Of a stretch of DNA of 64,000 bases, positions 32,098-42,903 are shown piece after piece. A model generated the notes under the pieces. That model was not told where the DNA came from and did no database searches. It worked only from the letters and a program-made list of their open reading frames with translations. A program made the translations under genes and the position numbers. Numbering within the stretch: the stretch's first letter is position 1; each line of letters begins with the position of its first letter. Location: the NCBI RefSeq assembly GCF_027943255.1, contig NC_072897.1:56320406-56384405 (forward strand), read 5' to 3'. The DNA comes from Anastrepha obliqua. Taxonomy: Eukaryota; Arthropoda; Insecta; Diptera; Tephritidae.

Positions 32098-32632
32098 GGG
32101 TTATTCGATAGGTGCGCTTCAACTTTTTTCCGATAGGGAGGGCGAACGACGCAATATTTTTTATTTTGCGCTTGTCATTTGTAAACTTCATTAGTATAGT
32201 ATACATTTCATCATGGAACGCTACACACTTGAGCAACGATTGCAAATCGTGCAAATTTTTTATAAAAATAATCGTTTTGTTGCTGCTACTTTAAGAGCAT
32301 TATGGCCATTTTACGGTCCATTTAACAAGCCGTCCCGTTTTGGGGTTATGTGAAGTCATTGGTCTACAGTAACAAGCCGGCGACGATTTGTGAGCTCAGA
32401 GCCAATATTGAACGCGAAATTGCTGGAATTTCGGCCGATTTATGCAAAAGAGTTTCGAAAATTGGGTTCAACGATTGGACTTCGTAAAACGTGCACGCGG
32501 TGGTCATGCAAAAGAAATCGAATTTCATACTTAAATGTATATGTTCAAACTCGATAATAAAAAAAAAGTCAAACCGTTTGTATTTTATTCAAAAAAGTTG
32601 AAAAGTTGAAGCGCTCTTACTGAAAAACCCTT
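32098..32632 (+). mobile_element. mariner-like element, internally deleted derivative
   Basis: The ends are inverted repeats: GGGTTATTCGATAGGTGCGC at 32098 and its counterpart (GCGCTCTTACTGAAAAACCC) ending at 32632. Inside is a transposase start (MERYTLEQRLQIVQIFYKNN at 32213) running to LWPFYGPFNKPS. That is fused to the C-terminal part of the same kind of transposase (GYVKSLVYSNKPATICEL, ANIEREIAGISADLCKRV, KRARGGHAKEIEFHT). The whole catalytic domain is missing. This is a classic internal-deletion derivative that keeps ends recognisable to a transposase supplied elsewhere. Confidence 0.85.
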
Positions 32633-32639
32633 TACTAAA

Positions 32640-33233
32640 TATTTCCGCCATTTTTCGTCTCTATTTCAGGGGACAACCCAAAATTGATGCCGAATTGAGA
32701 CCTTCGTTGGAAACAGTTGCTCATCCACGGCAATATGAGCTCCCGGTTTGAAGCAGTTTGGGCTGTTTTCAATAACTTTGTCCTAACTGCTGAAACTAGA
32801 GCATCCGCCTGTTTGCAAACGTTGCCTCCTCTGACTTCTTTTGTCGATACGAATGTATCGCAGAATCTGAATAAAATCTCGTCTACACATAGAGCTGGAG
32901 AAAAATGATGGCCGCCACTTGTTGTTCTACAAATATTAAAGCCTCAAGTATCGCCCCACGTGTGAACAACATTGCAATCAATACCTTCAATTTTGCTTGC
33001 GTAATTGTCCAGTTTTTCTCCAAAACTCGAGAGGCTTCTAACTCAGTACAAATACTTATATGTTCCAAAATATGGTTGTAATAGGAACACAATTGCAACG
33101 GCTCAATGCCGATAACGAAACGAACAAAGCCACTTGGCAATATATTCCTCATGATTCCTCCGATATCACACGTTTCTGCATAGAAACATGCACCAATCGT
33201 TTTGACTTTTACTGGTATAAATGTCAATAGCAA
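32640..33233 (-). pseudogene. piggyBac-like (DDE_Tnp_1_7) transposase remnant
   Basis: The minus frame at 32883-33233 reads LEASRVLEKNWTITQAKLKV then LIAMLFTRGA, the start of the piggyBac-type fold ('..L.ALIA.LY.RG'). After a shift comes KWRPSFFSSSMCRREFIQIL and RYIRIDKR, then PGAHIAVDEQLFPTKVSIRH with the first catalytic aspartate (VDEQL). Coding ends near 32645. The remaining catalytic part is absent. It could be related to whatever moved the TTAA MITEs in this window, but that is only a suggestion. Confidence 0.75.
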
Positions 33234-33640
33234 AAAATATTTTTGTTAATAATATATATAATATAAAGTAGCTTAAGGTCAAAAAATATATTATCCACTT
33301 ATAGCTACAAAAGTCATAGCATCATTTCGGAAAGCAAATGTTATATGTAGTAGGAATTTCGAATTGAAATCACACAACCAGTCAAAATGACTGCTCTGGA
33401 AAATCTAGTGTTAATAACTATTGAAATTTCTAAATCTGGCAGCTCGTGTCTTCTGGTGAGTTCTGTTGTTATAGCAGCTTACTCAACACGACCTGTGCGA
33501 TGTACTCAATTGTCGTCTTTGTCGAACTCATCTAACGGTAAACCCAGAAAGCATACACAGTCTCGCTATATGCTGTCGCTATCAAGGCTAATTAATTTTT
33601 TTGTTTTGGCATCTTGTTCGCTATTGTTGCCAGTCGGTTC
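33234..33640. other. Non-coding stretch with a short dispersed repeat
   Basis: No gene is recognised. Near 33435-33480 it repeats the CTGGCAGCTCGT / GTTCTGTTGTTATAG string also found near 24365. Confidence 0.45.
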
Positions 33641-33944
33641 ACGAAACTTCAGATAACACTGCCTTCCGCTTAAATCTGATCGTCTCGGTTATACACCGAA
33701 TCTTTCGATCCAAATGGAGCCAATCTTGTTGTATACGAAAACCCACATCATTAAATCTTTCAATCACCTTGTATGGACCTTCCCGGGACACTTGTATTTT
33801 TGGAGAAGTCCTTTTCTTTCTTTGCGGATTTTAAAGAAGTACCAAACTATCTTCGCTGACTTCCTCGGAGTTCACAGCACGGTCAAATATGTCCCTCATC
33901 TTCTTACTCTTTGGCTGGGTACACTGCTTCCTGTTTTTTTGCTT
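33640..33944 (-). pseudogene. Gypsy pol C-terminal fragment (integrase end)
   Basis: The minus strand reads SLVLL-NPQRKKRTSPKIQ, then VSREGPYKVIERFNDVGFRI and, after a frame break, strings ending RFKRKAVLSEVS. This is the post-core domain of a gypsy-type integrase, in which 'LW.YNP.R..G.SPKL...WEGPY.V..R.NDV.YRIQ' is conserved. No LTR is recognisable on either side. It is truncated at its 5' side by the 3' end of the LOA-like LINE. Confidence 0.75.
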
Positions 33945-34321
33945 TTTTTTTCTTTTTTTGTCGGGACAAAAAACAAGTACAGCACTCAGACATTAATTAA
34001 GTCCATTGTACTACACTTGGATTCCATTTTAATTTCCTGTAAACCTACCCGATCTCCGAAGAAATCTGAGTACATCTAGTGGTGCCAAAGAGCCAAAGTG
34101 GTCGCTTCTTAACACATCATGCCAAAGACCTCAAACCTAATGCGAGCGAAGGCGGGGCAGACGCATAGGAAGTGGTCCGCCGTTTCATCTTCCTCTTCAC
34201 AAGCTGGGCAGAGTACACTGTCTGAGATGCCCACCTTTTCCATGTGCTTCGCCCGCAGAAAGTGGCCCGTCATCCGTCCAACCAGCTGTCTGCACTCCCT
34301 TCTGCTTAATGGCAGGAGGAT

Positions 34322-34880
34322 TTACGACAGTCGATCGGAAATGACAGGTAACATCAGTTTAGTCCATCTGCAGCCTCTCTCAGCCTGCCAAGCTCGCTTG
34401 TGGGTTGTAGTAACCCATTTGCTAACCGTGATTTTGATGGATGCAGAAGGGAGTGGCAAAACGGGCTCTGAGGCCAACTTCTTTGGCCCAGGGCCCATCC
34501 TAGCTAAGGAGTCAGAGGTCTGGTTACCCACGATAACCACATGTCCCGGGACCCATATTAGCATCAGGCTATTACGTCTTCCGACATAGTTCAGCCTGAA
34601 TTTATAGCACTCGACTACCTCTGATGTAGTTGGGGGGCTCTCTAAGGCCATGAGCGCAGCTTGGTTGTCGCTGCAGACACATATAGATCTGCCTCTCCAT
34701 CGGTTTTCCACAACAAAGTTCATCGCTCCTTGAACTGCATACACCTCCGCTTAAAACACAGGTGCATGCATTCCAAGAGCAAAGTGCAGTTTTGCCATGC
34801 TGGATTCCACGTAGACCCTAGAGCCGGAGCCATGCTCGGTCCTGGAGCCATCCGTGAAAATGCGAAAACAGTGTTTGCCG
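34322..34880 (-). pseudogene. LOA-like LINE RNase H and C-terminal cysteine cluster
   Basis: FRIFTDGSRTEHGSGSRVYV (first acidic box, near 34830-34870), ICVCSDNQAALMALESPPTT (second) and WVPGHVVIVGNQTSDSLARM (third) define RNase H. A stop near 34753 separates the first box from the rest. The C-terminus continues to the cysteine cluster at about 34190-34230 (CPACEEEDETADHFLCV on the minus strand), matching the copy at 20603-21445. Confidence 0.85.
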
Positions 34881-35690
34881 GACTCATTTTCTGAGTTTGA
34901 CCACAACTGAGCCTCTGACAGCACCACACTGTATCTCTTTTCAAGTACGGCTCTAATGCCGGGCATGAAGTAGTCGGAAAAGCTCCAGTGCAACAGATGG
35001 CCACAGTGCGTTGTAGTCTCGATAAGGTCCTCCTGAGAGAGAGTCTGTTCATCCAGACCACTGATGCATAGGTGATAATAGGACTTATCATAGAGGTGTA
35101 CATCCATAGGACCTCCCAAATTGTCCCAAAGACACCTTTGCACTGCCAGAAAGCTGTCAGCGCTTTGGAGGTTTTTGTTTCAACGTATGACTTTCAAAGA
35201 AGTTTACTATCGAGGATTACTCCAAGATATATCAAGAAGTCGCTGAAGAAAGCTGCCAGTGCTTTGGAGGTTTTTGTTTCAACGTATGACTTTCAAAAAA
35301 GTTTACTATCGAGGATTACTCCAAGATATTTGATTTCTTTGGATAGCTGGATTGTGATTCCTTTCAGCTTAAGCAGAACGAGTTCATCAAGTTTCCTCCT
35401 ACTGGTAAAGAGGACAATACCAGTTTTGGTGGGGTTTACCGATAGCCCATTCACACAGCACCAAGTGTCAATCATTTCCAGTGTTTTCTGCACTTTTCTA
35501 CAGATGGTCGTAAGCAAAGGGCCCATTATCAAACAGGCAACGTCGTCCGCATATGCTTGTGTGTAGACTCCAGCACCATTTAAGGTGGTGAGTAGCGGAT
35601 CGATCACCATGCACCAGAGCAATGGAGACAGCACATCACCTTGGGGGCAGCCTCTATTAACCCCGGACGACACCAGTAGATCCAGTTTGG
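34720..35690 (-). pseudogene. LOA-like LINE reverse transcriptase, C-terminal half
   Basis: The frame at 35293-35673 starts VSSGVNRGCPQGDVLSPLLW and contains the catalytic box QAYADDVACLIMGP. It runs on to VNGLSVNPTKTGIVLFTSRR and EIKYLGVILDSKL. The next frames (34720-35143) give VYTSMISPIITYASVVWMNR and the thumb region. The N-terminal half is deleted. A 99-bp direct duplication (35152-35331) lies in the region after EIKYLGVILDSKL. The result is non-functional. Confidence 0.85.
35152..35331. repeat. 99-bp direct duplication inside the LOA-like RT
   Basis: AGCTG(T/C)CAG(C/T)GCTTTGGAGG starts at 35152 and again at 35251. Both copies continue through TTTTTGTTTCAACGTATGAC and TATCGAGGATTACTCCAAG. 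The unit length is 99 bp (33 codons), so the frame is kept. Only a few bases differ between copies, which suggests a recent event. Confidence 0.85.
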
Positions 35691-35699
35691 AGCAAGACT

Positions 35700-36635
35700 A
35701 GTTTGGAGCTCTCGGTCCCACCACGGAACGGGAGTCCGATCAAGGAAAGGTCGAATTTGACAGACTGAATCAAAACATTCTACTAAGGCAGCGCTGAGGT
35801 TCTCAACTGCCATCTGAGCCCCCTGTTCTTTCCGAAGTCTTGGTGGCGTCACGTCAAAGCCCCGCAACGCCCCCCTAAACTTCTGCCAGTCTGTTTTCCC
35901 GGGGTTTCTGGAGGGCAATGGCATTTGTGCGTCCTCGCCACACTGAAACTCAATATACCTGTGGTCCGAGCACGAGTCTTCGGCAAGGACTCCCCAGTTC
36001 CTGATTGGCCTCCCAAATTTTGAATTTGATAAGGTGAGATCAGTCACCTCCTGCCTTCTAGCAGTAACAAATGTGGGCTGTCTGCGCTTGCTGTATATGT
36101 GTAGGCAAGAGGAAGCGATAATCTCGAATAGCCGAGAGCCCCGCTGATTGCATTTGCTACTGCCCCAGATTGTATGCTGGGCATTAGCATCGCTGAAGAT
36201 AACGAAGCCCAGACTGCGCCGCTCACAGAACCTTACGAGACTGGTGGCCTTTCCAGGTGGTGGGCCTTCCAGGGCATCGTAAGGAAAATAAGTAGATGCA
36301 ACCACAAATCTCAGCCATCCGCTTCTACCCTTATAACACACCTCAGCAGCTACCAGGTCCTGAAAACAGAATTGCTCAAGACTCGTCACAGTCAGATTAG
36401 ATGATATTATAAGACCGGTCCTAGGTCTACTCGAACTCCTGTCATATAATACCGTGGCCGCTTTCAACGCGTTAAAACCACAGATGCGGCCCCTAAAGAC
36501 CCAGGGCTTTTGCACTGTGTGCAGCTGAGTAAGTCGTCTACTTAAGAGTGTAGTAGCGGCTTTGGAATGCTGCAAGTTAATCCGTGTAACCGTCAGGGGG
36601 CGGCAACTACAGGAACCAAAGTCTGAGCCATTCAT
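35700..36635 (-). pseudogene. LOA-like LINE endonuclease, long open frame
   Basis: A ~310-codon open stretch contains the LINE endonuclease motifs in order: TRINLQHSKAATTLL, LVAAEVCYKGRSGWLRFVVA, STYFPYDALEGPPP, FVIFSDANAQHTIWGSSKCN, EVTDLTLSN and SCSDHRYIEF. The 'EPW' motif region reads QKPWVF. The frame stays open to WWDRELQTS, then joins directly to late RT sequence in a different frame. That marks the deletion junction. The domain itself looks undamaged. Confidence 0.85.
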
Positions 36636-37740
36636 TTCGGATAGACGTGGAGAGTGACAGTCCCAAAGAAGATACTCAGACGGTTCCTGTACCGAGAGGC
36701 CATGATATCCGCACTGGCCTCATCCACTCGCACCACAAGAGAAGCCCCTTCCTTTCCTTCCCGGTTGCTACTCCTGGTGTGGGATATGGTTCGCCAAAGC
36801 CTTGTGCTGATACCCAGTTTCTGGGCACGCAGGCAGGACAGGACATCCGCTGTGGACAAATTGGGATCCGGAGTCCAGCAGATTTCCTTCCTGAAGGATA
36901 CATTCTCCTCGCTGTAGACCGCGAAGCGAGTGGTCCCCATAGGGGGACGTTATTGACCGTGGTTTTGATCCACTCGAATTTGACCAGAGACGCGCACGTC
37001 ACCCTTATGGTGCCGTCCTTTGTCTCATAGCTCTTCGCATTGACCGATGGCAACAACCCGACGCATCAGCCGGCTTTTGCAGAATTTAATTTCTGCATCA
37101 GTCAGCTGATGGTCAAGCCCCAGTTTTCCGATCACAGCCACAGGTCGTCGGCCAGCAGCTTTCTCGTTATGGGATGGCTTGGCCACACTCTTGGATGTGA
37201 TCGAGCGAAGATCCAGCTCGCCATCCTCCATTGAAATTTTCGCCAAGCAGACAACTGGGTTGGACTTGTCGCCGAGGCGGCGGTTAGACCGCGGCTGAGT
37301 AGAACCATCGCCCGCCACATTGACTGGCGCCGATATCACGCTCGTACCTTGGGGGGTCGTAGCGCGGATATCAGCATCAGCCTCAGGGCAGGGAGGTATT
37401 CTGCTATCAGCCACCGTCTTCCTCCGCTTATGTCGAGGGCCAATTTGGGAGCGTCCGTGCCCACCGAGAACCCGGTGGCTTCTTTTGGTGTGACTTCCAC
37501 CGATCGAGGCCTTTTAGAGGACACAGACGCAGAAGGGCCGACAGAGCCGCATGAGGATTTCTCCCGCTCTTCGATTTTCTGGCTTCTTTGGGGGGGTCGT
37601 GCCGCCACCGAATCAGCCTCACAACTCAGGTCGTCCGAAACTGGGAAACGTTTTTCCGTCTCTGAAGAAGAGGATATTGCGATAGCAACCCCCGTCTTCT
37701 CCAGGATGCGCTCATAGAGCTGAGAGACTTGGGTAATGGT
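36636..37740 (-). pseudogene. LOA-like LINE ORF1 (DUF4780-type), frameshifted
   Basis: Frames at 37336-37608 (AARPPQRSQKIEEREKSSCG), 37025-37414 (AGRRPVAVIGKLGLDHQLTD) and 36632-37056 join into one ORF1. Its C-terminal domain starts TIRVTCASLVKFEWIKTTVN and ends ASLVVRVDEASADIMASRYR, then IFFGTVTLHVYPK. This is the DUF4780 layout seen in LINE-associated ORF1 proteins, and no zinc knuckle is obvious. At least three frame shifts occur. The N-terminus is low in complexity (Ser/Pro/Arg). It should bind element RNA. Confidence 0.7.
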
Positions 37741-37939
37741 TGGGGTCTTCAGAATCCATGCCCCTGCCGCCGAAGCGGGTGGATTGCCACTTGTGTGGGC
37801 TCATACTGTTTCACAGGATAGTGTTATTCTTCCATGCCATCCTGCCGTGTTTCCCAATGACTACTTTCGTCCATTGCAGGAGCGGCACCTCTTCCGAACG
37901 GTAAATCACCCGAAAGCCTTAAGTCGCTATCAAAGATGG

Positions 37940-38290
37940 TCCCTGCACGCCAACAGGAACATTACGATGTATTTGTCACAAGTTAGTTGGCACTTTCCAA
38001 CTACATTTCGCGAGTGCTCCTTCATAATCCTCTATTTGAATACAGCACATTCAAAATTTTGTTCCAACAAGATGGATGGATGGCTTGCCATACAGCCCCT
38101 GAAACAATTGATTTACTGCGTCATCGTTTCGATGAGCAATTTCTATCCCGTCTCGGACCAGTGAATTGGCCACCAAGATCGGGTGGAGGTATGTTAAGTC
38201 TAAATGTTTTGTAGTTAAACCAGCTTAGATTGAGGAATTGCAAGCTAACATTACTAAAGTAAGTTCGATTTTTAAAGATTGTCCAATCTA
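37940..38290 (+). pseudogene. mariner-like transposase fragment
   Basis: The plus strand reads FKILFQQDGWMACHTAPETI, then DLLRHRFDEQFLSRLGPVNW and PPRSGGGMLSLNV. This is the second catalytic aspartate region (FQQDGA..HTA) up to 'WPPRSCDL' of the Tc1/mariner group found in many insects. The third aspartate is lost (PPRSGGG). A further scrap (IEELQANI-like, near 38225-38250) is the C-terminus. It lies next to the 5' end of the LOA-like LINE. Confidence 0.72.
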
Positions 38291-38479
38291 TTTGAATTCT
38301 CGTTGTTGTATTATAATTTAAAATCCGATACCTACTTTGATCACCCTTTATAATGCATTAGTTGAAATCGATGGAAATGGCTATAAAAGCGTAATGAATA
38401 CAAAAAAGTTGAGTATCGAATAGGACAGGTGTACAGTACGAAAGCTGCAATATATTGAGCTATTACAAGTGCTGCGGAT

Positions 38480-38940
38480 TCAATCATAGATCCACAGTAT
38501 GCAAGGAAAGAAAACAAATATGGGCCACAGGTGCAGACTTTTCGTGAATATGTGAGCGAATTTCTGAAATGTGTAAATGGGCTTAAAGCAAAATTAGAAA
38601 TTAATCAAACAGAACATAATATTAATAATTAAAGTCGTTAATTAAATGCTTGAACTTGAACTCGGCAGTGCTCCGAAAGAAGAAGCAATAATTTTGGAAA
38701 CGAAATTTGATTTTGTTTGAGTTAGATGGATGTGATAGACGCAATAAATAATGGTGAAATAAAGTTAAGCAACTATTCAATAGTAAGATGTGACAGTATC
38801 TACAACCACGCTGGAGTTGTGCTTTTCTACATCGATCCTGAGTTAAATGTGGAAGTATTAAGTACCAATCTGGATAATTGATTTCTGATAATGAAAACGA
38901 GCAAATAGTAAATTAATCCATGAAACAAGGTGGATTTAAT
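38480..38940 (+). pseudogene. LINE fragment: coiled ORF1 scrap and endonuclease piece
   Basis: 38490-38640 has one frame reading YARKENKYGPQVQTFREYVS and EFLKCVNGLKAKLEINQ, which resembles a helical ORF1 segment. 38715-38900 reads KLSNYSIVRCDSIYNHAGVV, then FYIDPELNVEVLSTNLDN, like the middle of a LINE endonuclease ('..Y.I.R.DS..R.GGV.IY..'). The clade is uncertain. It may belong with the RT fragment at 41430-42680, which is on the same strand. In between lie nucleoporin-like exons. Confidence 0.5.
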
Positions 38941-39247
38941 AAGGTGATAGCAACCACCCAGCTGCATTTTTCGTCGTAGATATGAACAACGTCAAAATGA
39001 CATGCTTTGTTTGTATTTGTATGTTTATGACTTGTCTAATATAGTTGAAATTTTTATTGGGTGAATGGTTATTTCACCCAATGAGCACATTATAATTCAA
39101 TATTATGTACGTTTGCTGGGCTCTTTGTGGAAATGGAACATTTATTCCCATATGCCAATTTAATTCAATTTTTAAAATTTCAATTATTCAAAATTCAAAA
39201 TTAATTCAATTCATTTAAAATTTTAAGACAATTTATTTTGGCTGTAG

Positions 39248-39496
39248 CATTTCTAGACCGTGGTGAATCATACATTGTACTGGTTCGACTCGCTGATTAT
39301 CGAAAAGACGTACAAAGATTGATTAATGCAGGTCCACAAGAATTGGCAAAAATTTTATCTGGTGGCGGTTTATATACTGCTGCATTGAAGCTACTTACTG
39401 GCTTCGGATTATCACCTCTTCCCATATGGGTACGCCGCATTACCAAGGAAGACGCCAATGAAGTATGGACGTGGTTACAAAAAAATGAACTGGCTG
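39248..39496 (+). pseudogene. Nup160: Nup160-like exon a
   Basis: An open 82-codon stretch reads SYIVLVRLADYRKDVQRLIN, PQELAKILSGGGLYTAALKL, LTGFGLSPLPIWVRRITKED and ANEVWTWLQKNELAG. The left edge is an AG acceptor (TTTTGGCTGTAG) and the right edge a GTGAGA donor. No stop or shift is seen. A helical repeat pattern like the Nup160 C-terminal domain is visible. Confidence 0.62.
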
Positions 39497-39579
39497 GTGA
39501 GAATAAATAGTTTCTATATAAACATTTTCTTTGCTATACGATTTTTTCTAAAATTTAGATTTTTAGAAAATTCTACGTT

Positions 39580-41040
39580 TTCTTCTTCTTAATTGGTGCG
39601 ATAACCGCTTACGCGATTTTGGCCGAGTTCAACAAAGCGCGCCAGTCGTTTTTTTTTCTCGTACTAACCGGCGCCAATTGGATACACCAATTGAAGCCAT
39701 ATCTTTCCTCCTGATCTTTCCAACGTAGAGGAGGCCTTCCTCTTCCTCTGCTACAACCAGCTGGTACCGCATCGAATACTTTCAAAACCGGAGCGTTTGT
39801 ATCCATTCGGACGACATGACCCAGCCAACGTAGCCGCTGGATCTTTATTCGCTGGGCTATGTCTATGTCTATGTCGTCGTAAAGCTCATACAGCTCATCA
39901 TTCCATCGCCTGCGATATTCGCCATTGCCAACGTGCAAAGGTCCAAAAATTTTAACGGCGCCCGCGGCTTTGTTATTCTTTAGCCACGTTATCGCTATTC
40001 CCACCTCGCCATGGTCGGGTAGCGGAACGAAAAATCTGTCCGCAACGATTGGGGTATCGGGATCTTCACATTTTCTGTGACATGCAGGGCTATCACTATT
40101 TAAGAAGCTTGAGAAGTGTTCCCTCCATAATTTAAGTTTGTTCTGGATGTCAGTCAGCAGATCGCCGTCTTTGTTCTTAGAGGAAAACGCCCCAGTCTTA
40201 AAACCTTTTGTAAGCCGCCGAACTTTCTGGTAGAATTTTCGGGCGTCCGGGATCTCAAGCTCCTCGTCCTCACGTATTTCGGCCCCTCTTTTCTTCTTTC
40301 GGATAATACGTCTCTCTTCCGTTTTTAGCTCTCTGTAGCGATCCCAAATGGCTCGAGTTGCGCCTTATCGCAGCGTGGCTCCATAGGCGGCATCTTTTCT
40401 TTCTGCGGCGGCATGACATTCCTCGTCGTACCAACTGTTTCTTCCGTCTCGCCGGAATCCGATTTCTTCTTCGGTGGCGGTACGTAGGGAACAAGAAATG
40501 TTGCTCCATTGCTCGTGCATGCCAGTTTGTTGGGCAGTACTCTCTGAGAGCAGGAGTGAGAGTCGAGTGGCGAATCTTCTGGCTGTCTGTTGTGATTGCA
40601 GCTTTTCGATATCGAACATTCTTTGCGTAGGTAGATGTACGTTTTTTGCTGCACAGAGGCGTGTGCGCAGTGCTCATAGGAACATTCCAAGCGCTCATAG
40701 AAGGAATCTTTGGTCGCATCGTCCTTCTCTTCCGTCGGGGCGTGGGCGCAAAGTCATATTCCTTATTTCGTTTGAAGGGGTCGTCATCAGTAAAGGTAGT
40801 TCTCATCCGAGGCTTTTTAAATCTTTCCATTGGGGGGGATTTTTAAGTGGCGGATCCCAAACCCAACGCATAACCAGCTATCCTGGAATACTTCGCCTTG
40901 TCACGTTAGCTCACTCCCGAACGAGTGTTCGGAAGCTACCCAGAGGATACGTGGGCTAATCCCGGATGTTGTGAGCTGGTTGTACCATATGCAAAAGAAT
41001 CGTCCTGACCACTCCCAAATGAATGGCGGTCAGTAAACTC
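39580..41040 (-). mobile_element. RTE-type LINE remnant with most of RT deleted
   Basis: At 40270-40630, shifting minus frames give FDIEKLQSQQTARRFATRLS and RNSWYDEECHAAAERKDAAY, the linker after the endonuclease. RT start strings follow (KLKLWREHFSSFLNSDSPAC), then GIAITWLKNNKAAGA at about 39960-40004. The catalytic RT is missing. The frame runs straight into the C-terminus: ELYELYDDIDIDIAQRIKIQ, RLRWLGHVVRMDTNAPVLKV, CSRGRGRPPLRWKDQEERYG. The 3' end is followed by a CTTCTTCTT run. The RTE clade is clear from the 'RLRWLGHV.RM' tail. It lies in an intron/exon of the Nup160-like gene. Confidence 0.8.
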
Positions 41041-41047
41041 CGAAAAT

Positions 41048-41131
41048 TCTACTAGCGTACGTAAATATATACCAAACAAGCTGCTAAGTCTCAACGCTTT
41101 TATACCGCGATGGCTATATAATGACTACAAG
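41048..41131 (+). pseudogene. Nup160: Nup160-like exon b (start uncertain)
   Basis: The frame reads KYIPNKLLSLNAFIPRWLYN then DYK and a GTATGA donor in phase 0. Human Nup160 has the similar 'INKLLSHGVPLPNWLINSYK' at this place. The 5' part of the exon is missing because the RTE remnant ends just upstream. Confidence 0.6.
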
Positions 41132-41194
41132 GTATGACATTTGCTGTAAAAACGTTTTATATCATCTATTAAAAATATACATACATACCCACAG

Positions 41195-41363
41195 TTAGCG
41201 AATTGCCCAGAGCTGTTGAATTTGTTCGTCAAACATAATCCCTTAATTGAAGCTGCCGAATTACCACATGCGCTGTTGGAAGCTGGAAGCGAATATAGGT
41301 ACATTAGATCTTTTGTTGCATGGATTGAAATTGAATGTTAATTCAGATATCGCGTTTAAGCTG
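41195..41363 (+). pseudogene. Nup160: Nup160-like exon c with internal deletion
   Basis: After a CCCACAG acceptor (phase 0) the frame reads LANCPELLNLFVKHNPLIEA and AELPHALLEAGSEY. The homologous continuation GTLDLLLHGLKLNVNSDIAF appears in another frame without the ~20 codons expected in between. A CTG/GTATGC donor in phase 0 ends it. As it stands, the first frame would read 14 codons past SEY and stop. Confidence 0.62.
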
Positions 41364-41429
41364 GTATGCATAGTAATAATTCGAATAATAAGGATAAATA
41401 TATATTTCAAAGCGGTAATAAAAGCGATA

Positions 41430-42680
41430 TTGCAAATTTCCAATTTCCAAATTATCTGCTGTATCTAAACTTCTTGAATGCGTTGCTAGAGACAAGTTAT
41501 ATTTTTGCGTTAAACATCTAATTAGTCCTAGACAGCATGGTTTTGTAGCTGCAAGATCTACGTTGACTAACTTATTCGTTTTTTCTGATGATTGCCACGC
41601 AGGCTTCCAGAACTGTTTTCAAATTTGATAAAATCTCTCATACGACTTAAGTAACTAAATTGTCTTGCTTGTCTCGGTTTTAATTCTACTTTCCTTGATT
41701 GGATTCGGATCTATTTAATAAAGAGATGCAGTACTGTAGTTATCGATGGAGTTTCTTCGAAACAGTACATTGTCACATCTGGTGTACCTCAGCGTAGTAT
41801 TTTAGGACCTTTGTTATTTGTTTTGTTAATTAATGATATTTGTTCGTGCTTTTCCTTCACTAATTTTCTTCTCTATGCTGATGATCTAAAAGTGTACGCT
41901 GAAATAAGAAATTCTAGTGATTCAGCAACCCTACAGTCCGAGTTGAATAATTTATTTCCCTGGTGCCTTATGAATCGTTTATTTCTTAATGTTGAAAAAT
42001 TTCACAAAATCTCATTTTCTAAGCTTCAAAACCCCCTTTTATACCTCTTATCATATCAATTATACATCACTTGCTTCGTCTGATGTGATAAACGATTCAG
42101 GGGTTTTCTTTGATCTTAAGCTTAATTTTATCGCGCACCTAAATTATGCCGTTTCCAATTCTCTTGCTATGCTCGCTTTTGTTAGACGTCACTCATCGCA
42201 CTTCGCTGACCCATATACTTTTAAGATATTATACTCTGCGTTTGTTCGGTCCAAATTAGATTATGCCTCTTTTATTTGGAGACCTTATCATGCAGTCCAT
42301 ATAAATCGAGTGGAGAGGGTTCAAACAAAGACCCGAAACCATCATACGAATCACGCTGTCGTTTGATTAGTCTCTTTCCATTAAGTGGCAGAGGTACTTT
42401 TCAGGCAGTATCGTTTATCTTTGATCTCAAAAATGGACAAATTGACTGCCCGGTCCTTCTAGAAAGAATACAGTTTAATGTTTCATGCAGAAATTTTCGC
42501 CGTTGCAAAACTTTTCGCATTGGCTTTAGTAGGACATTATAGGACATGTAGGACAGTTGTCTGACCTTAATTATCTCGCCTCTCTTTTGGATTTAGACTT
42601 TTCTAGGGCCAAACATGTATTTCAAACGCAATTAAAAAACTACTTTATATGTAAGAAATCTAAATAATTCCTAGTATATA
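41430..42680 (+). mobile_element. LINE reverse transcriptase fragment (clade uncertain)
   Basis: Plus-strand frames include ISPRQHGFVAARSTLTNLFV (41520-41580), then VTSGVPQRSILGPLLFVLLI (41770-41830) and the catalytic FLLYADDLKVYAEIRNSSDS (41865-41930). After shifts come GVFFDLKLNFIAHLNYAVSN and SAFVRSKLDYASFIWRPYHA. The last strings resemble CR1/Jockey-like LINEs. No endonuclease is attached. It lies in the last intron of the Nup160-like gene and has many stops. Confidence 0.7.
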
Positions 42681-42903
42681 TATGATATTTTAGTTTCTTA
42701 ATTATTAATTTCGTTAATAACTTCTATATATTTTTAGCAATTTAATGGTTTCTTATGTTGTTAATCTAAGTTTTCTACACTGTTTAATATTATGGAAATA
42801 TTGTAAATTTGGTTTTTAGTTCTGAAATTTATATCTTAAATGTCTGTTCTGAATTTTGTTAATAAAAATTTGAATTTTGTAATAACCTTTTTTTATATCA
42901 TAG

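Larger units (their letters stand above)
33945..37920 (-). mobile_element. LOA-like LINE with ORF1, EN, partial RT and RNase H
   Basis: From right to left it reads a GC-rich 5' region, ORF1 (about 36640-37740), endonuclease (35700-36635), part of RT (34720-35690) and RNase H (34322-34880). The 3' UTR ends in an A-rich tract (T run at 33937-33959). About 250 codons of the RT N-terminal half are missing at 35690-35700. Its base composition (GC-rich, codon-ordered) differs sharply from the surroundings. The 3' half is a close relative of the fragment at 20603-21445. Frame shifts are present, so it is not autonomous. Confidence 0.85.

Noticed and set aside
33937..33960. Rho-independent terminator (T run after a stem)
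   Set aside because: It is the A-rich 3' end of a minus-strand LINE, not a bacterial terminator.
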